DNA from: Candidatus Manganitrophus noduliformans
Lineage (GTDB): Bacteria; Nitrospirota; Nitrospiria; SBBL01; Manganitrophaceae
DNA: 64,000 nt
Reading direction: 5' to 3'
Assembly (NCBI RefSeq): GCF_012184425.1
Contig: NZ_VTOW01000004.1
Span: forward strand, 62,001 to 126,000
The notes beneath the pieces were generated by a model. It was not told the DNA's origin, searched no databases, and saw only the letters and a program-made list of their open reading frames with translations. Below, piece by piece: positions 9,151 to 17,560 of the stretch. Position 1 is the first letter of the stretch; each line of letters starts with the position of its first letter. The position numbers were made by a program, and so were the translations under genes.

Positions 9151-10428
9151 ATGGAAGAGCTTGAGCAGAAAAAGAAGATGGAAGTCACTCCGCCCGATGT
9201 CGTTCGGTACGATGATGATGACGATTTCGACCAGGTCCTCGTCGCCGAAAAGGGGGTGAAGCGGACCGAAGACATGCTCCTTAACATGGGTCCGCAGCAT
9301 CCCTCGACCCATGGGGTGCTCCGGATCGTCCTCGATCTCGAAGGGGAGACGATCATCAAGGCGACCCCGCATCTCGGCTACCTTCATCGCGGCGTGGAAA
9401 AGCTCTCTGAAAACTCGACCTATCCCCAGATCATCCCCCTGACCGACCGGCTCGATTACGTCTGCGCGATGACCAACAACTACGCCTTCGTCCGGACGGT
9501 GGAGAAGCTTCTCCAGGTGCAGGTGCCGGAGCGGGCGGAGTATATACGGACGATCGTCGCCGAAATGCAACGGTTGGCGGGCCATCTCTTTTGGCTGGGG
9601 ACGCAGGCGCTCGATATCGGCGCCATGACCGTCTTCTTCTACACCTTCCGGGAGCGGGAAGTCCTGCTTGATCTCTTCGAGTTGATCTGCGGCGCCCGCC
9701 TCACGATGAGCTACTACCGTGTCGGCGGGGTCGATCGCGATTTCACCCCGGAGATCATCGATCGGCTGTACAAGTTCCTGGAGACCTTCCCGGAAAAAGT
9801 CGTCGAGTACAACACCCTTCTTGAGACCAATCGGATCTGGATCGCCCGCACCAAGAACATCGCCGTCATCTCGGCGGAAGATGCAATCAACTTCGGCCTC
9901 ACCGGCCCGGTGCTCCGGGGCTCGGGGGTCAACTATGATATTCGTAAGGCCGAGCCGTATGGGGTTTACGACAAGGTGGAGTGGGAGGTTCCGCTCGGAA
10001 AGAACGGCGACACCTACGACCGTTACTGGATCCGCGTCGAGGAGATGCGGCAGAGCGCCAAGATCGTCAAGCAGTGTCTCGACCAACTCCCGCAGGGGCC
10101 GATCATGGCGAATCTCCCGACGATCACCTATCCTCCGCGCGACAAAGTTATGACCGATATGGAAAGTCTCATCCATCATTTTATGATCGCCACCCGCGGG
10201 TTCGACGTGCCGGAAGGGGAGGTCTACTGCGGGACGGAAGCCCCGAAGGGAGAGCTCGGATTTTATATCCGGAGCCTCGGGGGGAACAAGCCGTATCGTC
10301 TGCGCATTCGTCCGCCGTCGTTCATTCATATGGGCGCCTTCGATCACATGGCGCGGGGTTATATGATTGCCGACATCGTCACGATCTTCGGAACCTACGA
10401 TATCGTCATGGGAGAATGCGACAGGTAA
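9151..10428 (+). CDS. nuoD: NADH-quinone oxidoreductase subunit D
   Basis: A 425-residue 49-kDa-type subunit forming the quinone site next to cluster N2. Recognisable are NMGPQHPSTHGVLR (45-58), HLGYLHRGVEKL (74-85) and the C-terminal AFDHMARGYMIADIVTIFG. R80 in the HRG motif corresponds to the region where the mitochondrial homologue is dimethylated by NDUFAF7, and a homologue of that enzyme lies just upstream of the operon. The N-terminal 40 residues, with a run of five aspartates (21-25), are longer and more acidic than in many homologues. Confidence 0.96.
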   Translation: MEELEQKKKMEVTPPDVVRYDDDDDFDQVLVAEKGVKRTEDMLLNMGPQHPSTHGVLRIVLDLEGETIIKATPHLGYLHRGVEKLSENSTYPQIIPLTDRLDYVCAMTNNYAFVRTVEKLLQVQVPERAEYIRTIVAEMQRLAGHLFWLGTQALDIGAMTVFFYTFREREVLLDLFELICGARLTMSYYRVGGVDRDFTPEIIDRLYKFLETFPEKVVEYNTLLETNRIWIARTKNIAVISAEDAINFGLTGPVLRGSGVNYDIRKAEPYGVYDKVEWEVPLGKNGDTYDRYWIRVEEMRQSAKIVKQCLDQLPQGPIMANLPTITYPPRDKVMTDMESLIHHFMIATRGFDVPEGEVYCGTEAPKGELGFYIRSLGGNKPYRLRIRPPSFIHMGAFDHMARGYMIADIVTIFGTYDIVMGECDR

Positions 10429-10457
10429 GGTCGTTCGAGTAAAGGGAAACAAAGAAC

Positions 10458-10997
10458 ATGAGACTCAAAGTCTTATCCGATAAAGCCAAAGCAGCCATTG
10501 AAGCGGAGTTTCCGAAGTATCCAGACAAACGGTCGGTTCTCCTTTCTGCGCTTCATATCGCTCAGAAAGAGGTTGGCTATCTTTCTGAAGCGGCGATGGT
10601 TGACGTTTCCGAGCTTCTGGAACTGACACCGGTCCAGGTTTACGATGTCGCCACCTTCTATAGCCTTTACAATCTCAAGCCGGTTGGGAAGCACGTCATT
10701 CAGGTCTGCAAGACCCTCTCCTGTGCGCTGGTCGGTGCGGGCCAGATCATCGAGCACCTTCAGAACCGCCTCGGGATCAGGGTCGGCGAGACGACCCCGG
10801 ACGGCCTCTTCAGCCTCAAATTGGTCGAATGCCTCGCTTCGTGTGGAACCGCCCCGATGGTCCAGATCAACAACCGTTATTATGAAAACCTGACCCCCGA
10901 GAAGGTCGACCGGCTCTTGGACGATCTGAAGCGGGAGGGAAAAAGTGCCATGGCCTCCGGGCCGTTTCAGCTGCCGGTGCTGGGAGGAAAGTCCTGA
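10458..10997 (+). CDS. nuoE: NADH-quinone oxidoreductase subunit E
   Basis: A 179-residue thioredoxin-fold subunit of the NADH-input module that binds the [2Fe-2S] cluster N1a through C84, C89, C125 and C129 (VCKTLSCAL and ECLASCG). The N-terminal helical bundle includes VYDVATFYSLYN. The stop overlaps the nuoF start by one base. Presence of NuoE, F and G shows that this complex I accepts NADH rather than being the 11-subunit ferredoxin or F420 form. Confidence 0.96.
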   Translation: MRLKVLSDKAKAAIEAEFPKYPDKRSVLLSALHIAQKEVGYLSEAAMVDVSELLELTPVQVYDVATFYSLYNLKPVGKHVIQVCKTLSCALVGAGQIIEHLQNRLGIRVGETTPDGLFSLKLVECLASCGTAPMVQINNRYYENLTPEKVDRLLDDLKREGKSAMASGPFQLPVLGGKS

Positions 10998-12304
10998 TGC
11001 CGAAATATGAACTGGTTTTGTTGAAGAATATGGCTCAGCCCGGTTATACCGGAGCGCTCGATGAATATCGGAAGACCGGCGGCTATACCGCCTTCGAAAA
11101 GGTCCTCAAGGGAATTCCGCCGTCGGAAGTGATCGAGCTCGTCAAGAAATCGGGGCTGCGCGGAAGAGGGGGGGCCGGGTTTCCCACCGGAATGAAGTGG
11201 AGCTTCATTCCAAAAGACCACCCGGGCCCCAAGTATCTCTGCTGCAACGCCGACGAGAGCGAGCCGGGAACGTACAAAGACCGGCAATTGATTGAAAACG
11301 ACCCGCATCAGATGTTGGAGGGAATCGGGATCGCCTGTTACGCGATCGGCTCGCACCATGCCTATGTCTATATCCGCGGGGAATTCGATTTGGGGGCGGA
11401 AATCATCCAGCGGGCGATCGATGAGGCCTACGAGGCGAAGCTCTTCGGAAAAAATATCTTCGGAACCGGATTCGATCTCGACGTCGTGCTCCATCGCGGC
11501 GCCGGCGCCTATATCTGCGGCGAGGAGACCGCCCTGCTCGAATCGATCGAGGGAAAGCGGGGCAAGCCGAGAACCAAGCCGCCGTTCCCTGCGACCCACG
11601 GGCTTTATCAAAAGCCGACGGTGGTGAACAATGTCGAGACACTGGCGAATATCCCCTACATCATCAACCGGGGTCCGGAGTGGTTCGCCTCTCTCGGCAC
11701 CCCCAAGAGCGCCGGCATGCGGGTCTTCTGCGTCAGCGGCCATGTGAATCGGCCCGGCAACTACGAGGTCCCGATGGGGATCACGATGCGGGAGATGATC
11801 TACGAGCACGCCGGGGGAATGCGAGGGGGGAAGCAGTTGAAAGCGATCATCCCCGGCGGGGCGTCGGCGCCGTTTCTCACGCAGGAACATCTCGACGTGA
11901 AGATGGATTTTGAGTCGATCGCGCAGGCCGGTTCGATGCTCGGATCGGGAGCGGTCACGGTGATGGATGAAGATACCTGCATGATCTGGGCGGCGATGAA
12001 CCTGATGGAGTTTTTTCATCACGAGTCGTGCGGCAAGTGCACCCCTTGTCGCGAGGGGAGCGCTTGGTTGCTGAAGATTCTCCAACGGATCGAGTATGGT
12101 CAGGGGCGGATGGAAGACCTCGACCTGCTGGTCAGTCTCTCCAAACGGATCGAGGGGCGGACCGTCTGCGCCTTCGGCGACGCGGAGATCGCGCCGGTCC
12201 TCTCGACCTTGAAGCATTTTAGACAAGAGTACGAGACCCACATCCAGGAGCGGCGCTGTCCGTTCCGTCCCAACGTGGTGTTGGCGATGGCGGGGGGTCA
12301 TTGA
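10997..12304 (+). CDS. nuoF: NADH-quinone oxidoreductase subunit F (NADH/FMN subunit)
   Basis: A 435-residue subunit that binds NADH, FMN and cluster N3. The glycine-rich FMN/NADH loop GRGGAGFPTGMKW, the GEETALLESIEGKRG motif and the cluster motif ESCGKCTPCREG near the C-terminus are all intact. It is the entry point of electrons from NADH, or the exit point if the organism runs complex I in reverse. The start and stop overlap both neighbours by one base. Confidence 0.97.
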   Translation: MPKYELVLLKNMAQPGYTGALDEYRKTGGYTAFEKVLKGIPPSEVIELVKKSGLRGRGGAGFPTGMKWSFIPKDHPGPKYLCCNADESEPGTYKDRQLIENDPHQMLEGIGIACYAIGSHHAYVYIRGEFDLGAEIIQRAIDEAYEAKLFGKNIFGTGFDLDVVLHRGAGAYICGEETALLESIEGKRGKPRTKPPFPATHGLYQKPTVVNNVETLANIPYIINRGPEWFASLGTPKSAGMRVFCVSGHVNRPGNYEVPMGITMREMIYEHAGGMRGGKQLKAIIPGGASAPFLTQEHLDVKMDFESIAQAGSMLGSGAVTVMDEDTCMIWAAMNLMEFFHHESCGKCTPCREGSAWLLKILQRIEYGQGRMEDLDLLVSLSKRIEGRTVCAFGDAEIAPVLSTLKHFRQEYETHIQERRCPFRPNVVLAMAGGH

Positions 12305-14880
12305 TGAGCAATAAAGTGAAAATTAAATTCAACGGGGCCGAAATCGAGGTCGAGAAGGGAACCCTTCTTATTGAGGCGGCCAAGCGGGCGGGGATCGAGA
12401 TCCCTCATTTCTGCTACCACCCGAAGCTGAAGCCCGACGCCAACTGCCGGATGTGCCTCGTCGAGGTCGAGAAGATGCCGAAGCTTCAGACCTCCTGCAG
12501 CACCCCCGCGGCGGAGGGGATGATCGTCTCGTCGATCTCTCCCCGGGTCAAAGATGCGCAGTTCGGCGTGATGGAGTTCATTCTCGGCAATCACCCGCTC
12601 GACTGTCCGGAATGTGATCAGGGGGGAGAGTGCCAGCTTCAAGATTTCGCCCATGCCTATTCTCCGACGACCAGCCGGTTCACCGAAGACAAACGGGTTT
12701 TTGAGAAGACCTATTTCGGCCCGTTGATCGAAAAAGAGATGAACCGCTGCGTTTCCTGTTTACGGTGTGTGCGCTACTGCGATGAAGTGATCGATTCCAA
12801 CGCGCTCGGCTCGATCGACCGGGGGAGCCATCACCAAATCGGCGCGTTCGCGCAACATGAGCTCGATTGCGAATTCTGCGGCGGCTGCATCCAGATCTGT
12901 CCGGTCGGCGCGTTGACCAGCCGGCTGGCGATGTACGACTACCGCCCTTGGCAGTTGAAGAAGACCGAGACAATCTGCAACTACTGCGGCGACGGCTGTC
13001 TGATGACGCTTGAGGCGGTGAAAGACGACGTGAAGCGGGTCAGCTCGGAGTTGGGAACCGGTAGAAACGAAGGGGACCTCTGCGCCCGCGGCTTCTTCGG
13101 CTACGGAACGATCAATCATGAAGACCGGCTGACCCGTCCGACGGTCCGGGTGCAAGATCGGCAGCTCCAGACTACCTGGGAAGGGGCGACCGACAAAATC
13201 GTCGCCGGTCTGAAGCACATCAAAGCCCAATACGGACCGCAGGCGATCGGCGGGATGATTTCCCCCCATTGCACCAATGAAGAGATTTACCTCTTTCAGA
13301 AGCTGATGCGCAAGGTCATCGGGACCCCGAATATCGACAGCGGCGCCCGCTACGGCCACATCAATGCCGTCGCCGGTCTCAACGATGTTTTCGGGACGAC
13401 GCGGCTGGCGCGGTATGAAGACATTGTCGAAGCCGACGTTCTGCTCGCATTTGCCGGGGAGTTGACCGAGTCGAACCCGATCACCGGTCTTAAAGTGAAA
13501 GAAGCGATCAAGAAGCGGGGGGCGAAGCTCATCGCGGTCGATGCCTTCAACCGGCAGAGCGATGCCTACCGGAGCCACCTGCCGAGGCTGGCGTCCCAGC
13601 ATCTTCAGATCAAGATGGGGAGCGAGGGAGCGGCGATTCTCGGACTGACCAAAGCGCTGGTCGAAGGAAGCGCCCCCCTTTCCGCGCCCGCCCCCTTTAT
13701 CGAGAAGGTGAAGCAGTCGGCGGCCGGAATCTCCTTTGCGCAGATCGAGGCTGCGACCGGGGTTGCCGAGGCGGTCTTCAGGGCGGCGGCGTCCCTTTAC
13801 GCCGGGGCGAAGCGCGGGGTGTTGCTCTTCGGTCGGGCGATCACCCGAAGCGAAAACGGATACCAAAATGTTGTGGCGCTTGCCGAGTTGGCGATCCTGG
13901 CCGGACAGGTCAACAAGCCCGGTGCAGGCATCCTCGCCCTGGCGAAGGAGAACAACGCGCAGGGGGCGGTTGAGATGGGGGGTGTCACCGAATACCTTCC
14001 CGGTTTGACCCCGACCGCCGGCGGACTGACCCTCAGCGAGATGATCGACGCGGCGGCGCGGGGAGAGATCAAAGCGCTCTACCTGGTGGGAGAGAATCCG
14101 CTCCGCTCGCTTCCCCAGAAAAAGGTGGAAGAGGCGCTGCGCAAGCTCGATCTGTTGATCTGCCAGGAGCTCTTCCCGAATGAGACGACGGCGCTGGCGC
14201 ACATCGTCCTGCCGGCGACGAGCTACGCCGAGAAGGAAGGTCGCTTCACCAACCACGAAGGGGAGATCCAGAAGGTTCGGAAAGCGATCGAGCCGCTCGG
14301 CAATGCCAAGCCCGATTGGGAGATCTTTTCTCTCCTTGGAAAGAAGTTTGGAGCGGAGTCGTTCCAATACAAAGACGCCGATGCGATCTGGAAAGAGATC
14401 GTCATGGCGCTCCCGGCCGGATGGCCCGCTTCCTCGCCGGAGGGGATCGCCGCCAAGATTGCGGCACATGCTCAGACGGCGACCCGACGGGTGGCCGCTC
14501 CGGCCCCTTCGGCGTCGAACGGGCATTTCGACCTTCAGATCGGCCAGATTCTCTTCCACTCCGGAAAAATGTCGACCTATGCCGGCGGGCTCTTGGGTCT
14601 TTTCCCGAAAGAGGCGGTGTTGATGCACCCCGACGACGGGGAGCGGTTGGGTCTGGAGGATGGAGAGGTCGTCGAGATCTCCGCCGACGGCGGGGGAGCG
14701 GCGATCCAGGCGCCTGTGAAATTGAGCAAGAAGGTGGCGCCCGGAACGCTCCTCTTCCCGGAGCATTTCGGGATGGAGATCAAGCGGCTGCTGCCGGTGT
14801 CGACAGACCCGAAAACGCGGGCCCTCTACACTGAGCGGGGAAGAGTCACCCTCTCGAAGGTGTCGGTCTCGGTAAAATAA
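12304..14880 (+). CDS. nuoG: NADH-quinone oxidoreductase subunit G
   Basis: An 858-residue iron-sulfur subunit. An N-terminal [2Fe-2S] domain (HFCYHPKLKPDANCRMC) is followed by the His/Cys motif HPLDCPECDQGGEC and two 4Fe-4S motifs (CVSCLRCVRYC, CEFCGGCIQICP). A molybdopterin-oxidoreductase-type domain comes next. It begins with CNYCGDGC plus a distant Cys (LCARGF), which is the ligand pattern of the extra cluster N7 found only in some bacteria. A C-terminal MopB-like beta domain ends the protein. The ATG at 12304 overlaps the nuoF stop by one base. Confidence 0.95.
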   Translation: MSNKVKIKFNGAEIEVEKGTLLIEAAKRAGIEIPHFCYHPKLKPDANCRMCLVEVEKMPKLQTSCSTPAAEGMIVSSISPRVKDAQFGVMEFILGNHPLDCPECDQGGECQLQDFAHAYSPTTSRFTEDKRVFEKTYFGPLIEKEMNRCVSCLRCVRYCDEVIDSNALGSIDRGSHHQIGAFAQHELDCEFCGGCIQICPVGALTSRLAMYDYRPWQLKKTETICNYCGDGCLMTLEAVKDDVKRVSSELGTGRNEGDLCARGFFGYGTINHEDRLTRPTVRVQDRQLQTTWEGATDKIVAGLKHIKAQYGPQAIGGMISPHCTNEEIYLFQKLMRKVIGTPNIDSGARYGHINAVAGLNDVFGTTRLARYEDIVEADVLLAFAGELTESNPITGLKVKEAIKKRGAKLIAVDAFNRQSDAYRSHLPRLASQHLQIKMGSEGAAILGLTKALVEGSAPLSAPAPFIEKVKQSAAGISFAQIEAATGVAEAVFRAAASLYAGAKRGVLLFGRAITRSENGYQNVVALAELAILAGQVNKPGAGILALAKENNAQGAVEMGGVTEYLPGLTPTAGGLTLSEMIDAAARGEIKALYLVGENPLRSLPQKKVEEALRKLDLLICQELFPNETTALAHIVLPATSYAEKEGRFTNHEGEIQKVRKAIEPLGNAKPDWEIFSLLGKKFGAESFQYKDADAIWKEIVMALPAGWPASSPEGIAAKIAAHAQTATRRVAAPAPSASNGHFDLQIGQILFHSGKMSTYAGGLLGLFPKEAVLMHPDDGERLGLEDGEVVEISADGGGAAIQAPVKLSKKVAPGTLLFPEHFGMEIKRLLPVSTDPKTRALYTERGRVTLSKVSVSVK

Positions 14881-14891
14881 TTTAATTCTAT

Positions 14892-14907
14892 AGGTCCGAC
14901 AGGACCT
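14892..14907. repeat. Small palindromic repeat in the nuoG-nuoH gap
   Basis: AGGTCC / GGACCT arms with a GACA loop lie inside a 53-nt gap that also repeats TATAGGTC. The pattern resembles dispersed intergenic palindromes, but only one copy is seen here. Confidence 0.35.
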
Positions 14908-14933
14908 GTAAGTCGTATAGGTCATATAAAAAC

Positions 14934-15953
14934 ATGGATGCAATGTTAAAATTGGTCGTCATTCTGGTCCAGATCGGCGGCGTGCTCGGTGTGGTCCTGC
15001 TGCATGTCGCTTACTTGACCTATCTTGAGCGGAAGGTCTTGGGCGACATGCAGGATCGGATGGGGCCGATGGAAGTGGGCCCCCACGGATTGCTGCAGCC
15101 GATCGCCGACGGCTTGAAGCTCTTCTTCAAAGAAGATATTATCCCCGCCGGCGCCAATAAAATTATCTTCTCGGCGGCTCCGATTCTTGTCCTCATTCCG
15201 GCGCTCATCGGGTTTGCCGTGGTTCCGTTCGGGAGGGACAGCATACAGATCGGTCCGCTCGAATTAAAACCGGTGATCACCGACATCAACGTCGGCATCC
15301 TCTATATCCTGGCCTTCGCTTCGCTCGGCGCCTACGGCATTTTGCTCGGCGGGTGGGCTTCCAACAGCAAATACTCGCTCCTCGGCGGCCTCCGTTCGGC
15401 GGCGCAGGTGATCAGCTACGAGCTGTCGCTCGGATTGGCGCTGGTCGGTCCGATCCTGCTTTCCCAGTCGCTTTCAATGGTGAAAATGACCGAGGCGCAG
15501 GGGGGAGGCTTCTGGAAGTGGTTCATTATCGTCCAGCCGATCGCCTTCGTGATCTACCTGATCTGCGCCATCGCGGAGACGAACCGGCTTCCGTTCGACC
15601 TGCCGGAGGCGGAGAGCGAATTGGTCGCCGGCTTCTTTACCGAATATTCCGGGATGAGATTCGCCTTTTTCTTCCTGGCCGAATATGCCAATATGATTCT
15701 GGTCTCCTGCATCGCGACGGTGGCGTTTCTCGGCGGATGGCACGCGCCGCTCCCCTTCCTGGAGTTCATCCCGCCGGTCGTCTGGTTTATCGGCAAGGTC
15801 TACCTCTTCCTTTTCTTTTATATCTGGCTCCGCGCGACGGTGCCGAGACTGCGCTTCGATCAGCTGATGGCTTTCGGTTGGAAGGTCATGCTTCCGTTGG
15901 CCTTGGCGAATATTTTGGTGACATCGACGATTGTTTACTTTCTTAATCGCTAG
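14934..15953 (+). CDS. nuoH: NADH-quinone oxidoreductase subunit H
   Basis: A 339-residue polytopic membrane subunit with eight or nine helices that forms the quinone entry channel. Diagnostic sequences are [21 protein letters not shown] near the N-terminus and the acidic loop [20 protein letters not shown]. The conserved glutamates that couple quinone chemistry to proton pumping are present in that loop. Confidence 0.96.
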   Translation: MDAMLKLVVILVQIGGVLGVVLLHVAYLTYLERKVLGDMQDRMGPMEVGPHGLLQPIADGLKLFFKEDIIPAGANKIIFSAAPILVLIPALIGFAVVPFGRDSIQIGPLELKPVITDINVGILYILAFASLGAYGILLGGWASNSKYSLLGGLRSAAQVISYELSLGLALVGPILLSQSLSMVKMTEAQGGGFWKWFIIVQPIAFVIYLICAIAETNRLPFDLPEAESELVAGFFTEYSGMRFAFFFLAEYANMILVSCIATVAFLGGWHAPLPFLEFIPPVVWFIGKVYLFLFFYIWLRATVPRLRFDQLMAFGWKVMLPLALANILVTSTIVYFLNR

Positions 15954-15961
15954 AGGAAATC

Positions 15962-16513
15962 ATGCCAAATTTAGTCGACTGGATTAAGAAGATTTCGTTT
16001 GCGGAGATCGGAAAAGGGCTCGGCTTGACCTTCAAGCATCTGTTCGTGAAGCCGATCACCAACCAATATCCGCACCAGAAGCGGAATCTACCCGACGGCT
16101 ACCGGGGGGTGATCGTCCACCTCCGCTACGACGATATGACCGAGAAGTGCGTCGGCTGCGCCCTCTGCGAAGCGGCCTGCCCCTCGCATTGCATCACTGT
16201 CGTCAGCGCCGAGCGGGAGGATATGCCGCAGAAGCGTTATGCGAAGCAATACATTCTCGACGTGACGAAATGTGTCTTCTGCGGTTTCTGCGTCCAGGCC
16301 TGTCCGGTCGACGCCCTGGCTTCAAGCAAGGAGTATGAAATGGCGACCGGCAACAAACGAAGCCTCATCATGGACAAGGAGATGATGCTGGCGCTGGGGG
16401 ATAAATACTTCCCGAGCCGTCAGAAGCGTCCGAAGTATACCGAAGAGCGGCTCGCCTTCTTCAATCAGGTGAAGGAAGAAGGATTCCCGACCGCCAAGAA
16501 AGGGGCGGCTTAG
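15962..16513 (+). CDS. nuoI: NADH-quinone oxidoreductase subunit I
   Basis: A 183-residue ferredoxin-like subunit with two [4Fe-4S] clusters (N6a and N6b), bound by CVGCALCEAACPSHC and CVFCGFCVQACPVDA. An N-terminal amphipathic helix anchors it to the membrane arm. It starts eight bases after nuoH and its stop overlaps the GTG of nuoJ by one base. Confidence 0.96.
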   Translation: MPNLVDWIKKISFAEIGKGLGLTFKHLFVKPITNQYPHQKRNLPDGYRGVIVHLRYDDMTEKCVGCALCEAACPSHCITVVSAEREDMPQKRYAKQYILDVTKCVFCGFCVQACPVDALASSKEYEMATGNKRSLIMDKEMMLALGDKYFPSRQKRPKYTEERLAFFNQVKEEGFPTAKKGAA

Positions 16514-17154
16514 TGACGGCGCAACTGCTCTTTTTTTATTTTGCGGCAATGATCCTGGGCGGCGCGGTGGTGGCGGTGGCGTCGCCGAGTCTCATCTACA
16601 GCGCCCTGGCCCTTCTGGTGACCTTTATCCATGTCGCCGGTATTTACGTTCTGTTAAACGCCGAGTTTATCGCGGCGGTCCAGATCATCATCTACGCCGG
16701 GGCGATCCTCGTCCTTTATCTTTTCGTCCTGATGCTCTTCAACCCGAAGCAGGAGCGATTTTATCTCCACCGCCAGCTTCCGGTGGGGATCTTCCTGGGA
16801 GGGGTCATTCTCGGTCTGATGTTCTTGGCCGCCTTCAAGACGGAACTGATCGCTCAGAAGGGGACGTTTACCGTTGAGTCGGTGAGAGCGGCCGGTCATA
16901 CCCAGTCGATAGGAAAAGTTCTTTATACCGATTTTATTTTTCCTTTTGAAATCGCTTCGTTTATCTTACTGGTCGCGATGTTCGGCGCCATTCTCCTGGC
17001 GGGGAGACGAAGCGCTCCCAAAAAGAAATCGGAACTCCCCGGAACGGCGGGAAACGGAAAAGCCGATCATGTTGAAGCCCCCTCCCCTCGTGAAACGATG
17101 AAGGAGGATGCGTCTCTGACGGTTCAAGCGCGCCGCATTGTAAATGAAGGATAG
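16513..17154 (+). CDS. nuoJ: NADH-quinone oxidoreductase subunit J
   Basis: A 213-residue membrane subunit with five predicted helices; the characteristic helix-3 segment AVQIIIYAGAILVLYLFVLML contains the pi-bulge region. The C-terminal 45 residues are hydrophilic and variable. It starts with GTG overlapping the nuoI stop. Confidence 0.94.
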   Translation: MTAQLLFFYFAAMILGGAVVAVASPSLIYSALALLVTFIHVAGIYVLLNAEFIAAVQIIIYAGAILVLYLFVLMLFNPKQERFYLHRQLPVGIFLGGVILGLMFLAAFKTELIAQKGTFTVESVRAAGHTQSIGKVLYTDFIFPFEIASFILLVAMFGAILLAGRRSAPKKKSELPGTAGNGKADHVEAPSPRETMKEDASLTVQARRIVNEG

Positions 17155-17205
17155 AAGGCGCTGTGAGTTTTATTCGGCAACGATTCGGTTTGATGGTGTA
17201 ATCAG

Positions 17206-17508
17206 ATGGTCCCTTTAGAGTGGTATCTTCTTCTCGCATTTGCCCTGTTCGCCATCGGCGTGACGGGGGTCTTGGTTCGACGAAACGTCATCATGGTCCT
17301 CCTTTCGATCGAGCTGATTCTGAATTCGGCCAACATTACCTTTGTCGCCTATTCATATTATCTCCAATCGATCACCGGACAAATCGTTGTCTTTTTTGTG
17401 TTGACGATGGCGGCGGCGGAGGTGGCGCTGGGACTGGCCCTGGTGATCGCGCTCTATCGCGTTCGGGCGGTCATGAATGTCGACGAAATCAACCTGATGC
17501 GATGGTAA
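17206..17508 (+). CDS. nuoK: NADH-quinone oxidoreductase subunit K
   Basis: A 100-residue subunit with three transmembrane helices. Conserved glutamates in helix 2 (LLSIELILNSANI) and helix 3 (MAAAEVALGLAL) are part of the proton path. Length is normal for the family. Confidence 0.96.
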   Translation: MVPLEWYLLLAFALFAIGVTGVLVRRNVIMVLLSIELILNSANITFVAYSYYLQSITGQIVVFFVLTMAAAEVALGLALVIALYRVRAVMNVDEINLMRW

Positions 17509-17560
17509 TTCGAAGAATTTTTCTCCCGTCTCATCTTCATCGGAAGTAGGACAATTTAGA

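Noticed and set aside
9010-10452. 480-codon open frame antisense to nuoD
   Set aside because: Shadow of the conserved nuoD frame; His/Asp/Arg-rich composition typical of antisense translation.
12760-14943. 727-codon open frame antisense to nuoG
   Set aside because: Coding shadow: high GC and third-position bias of nuoG keep the opposite frame open. It has no recognisable domain, and nuoG is fully conserved.
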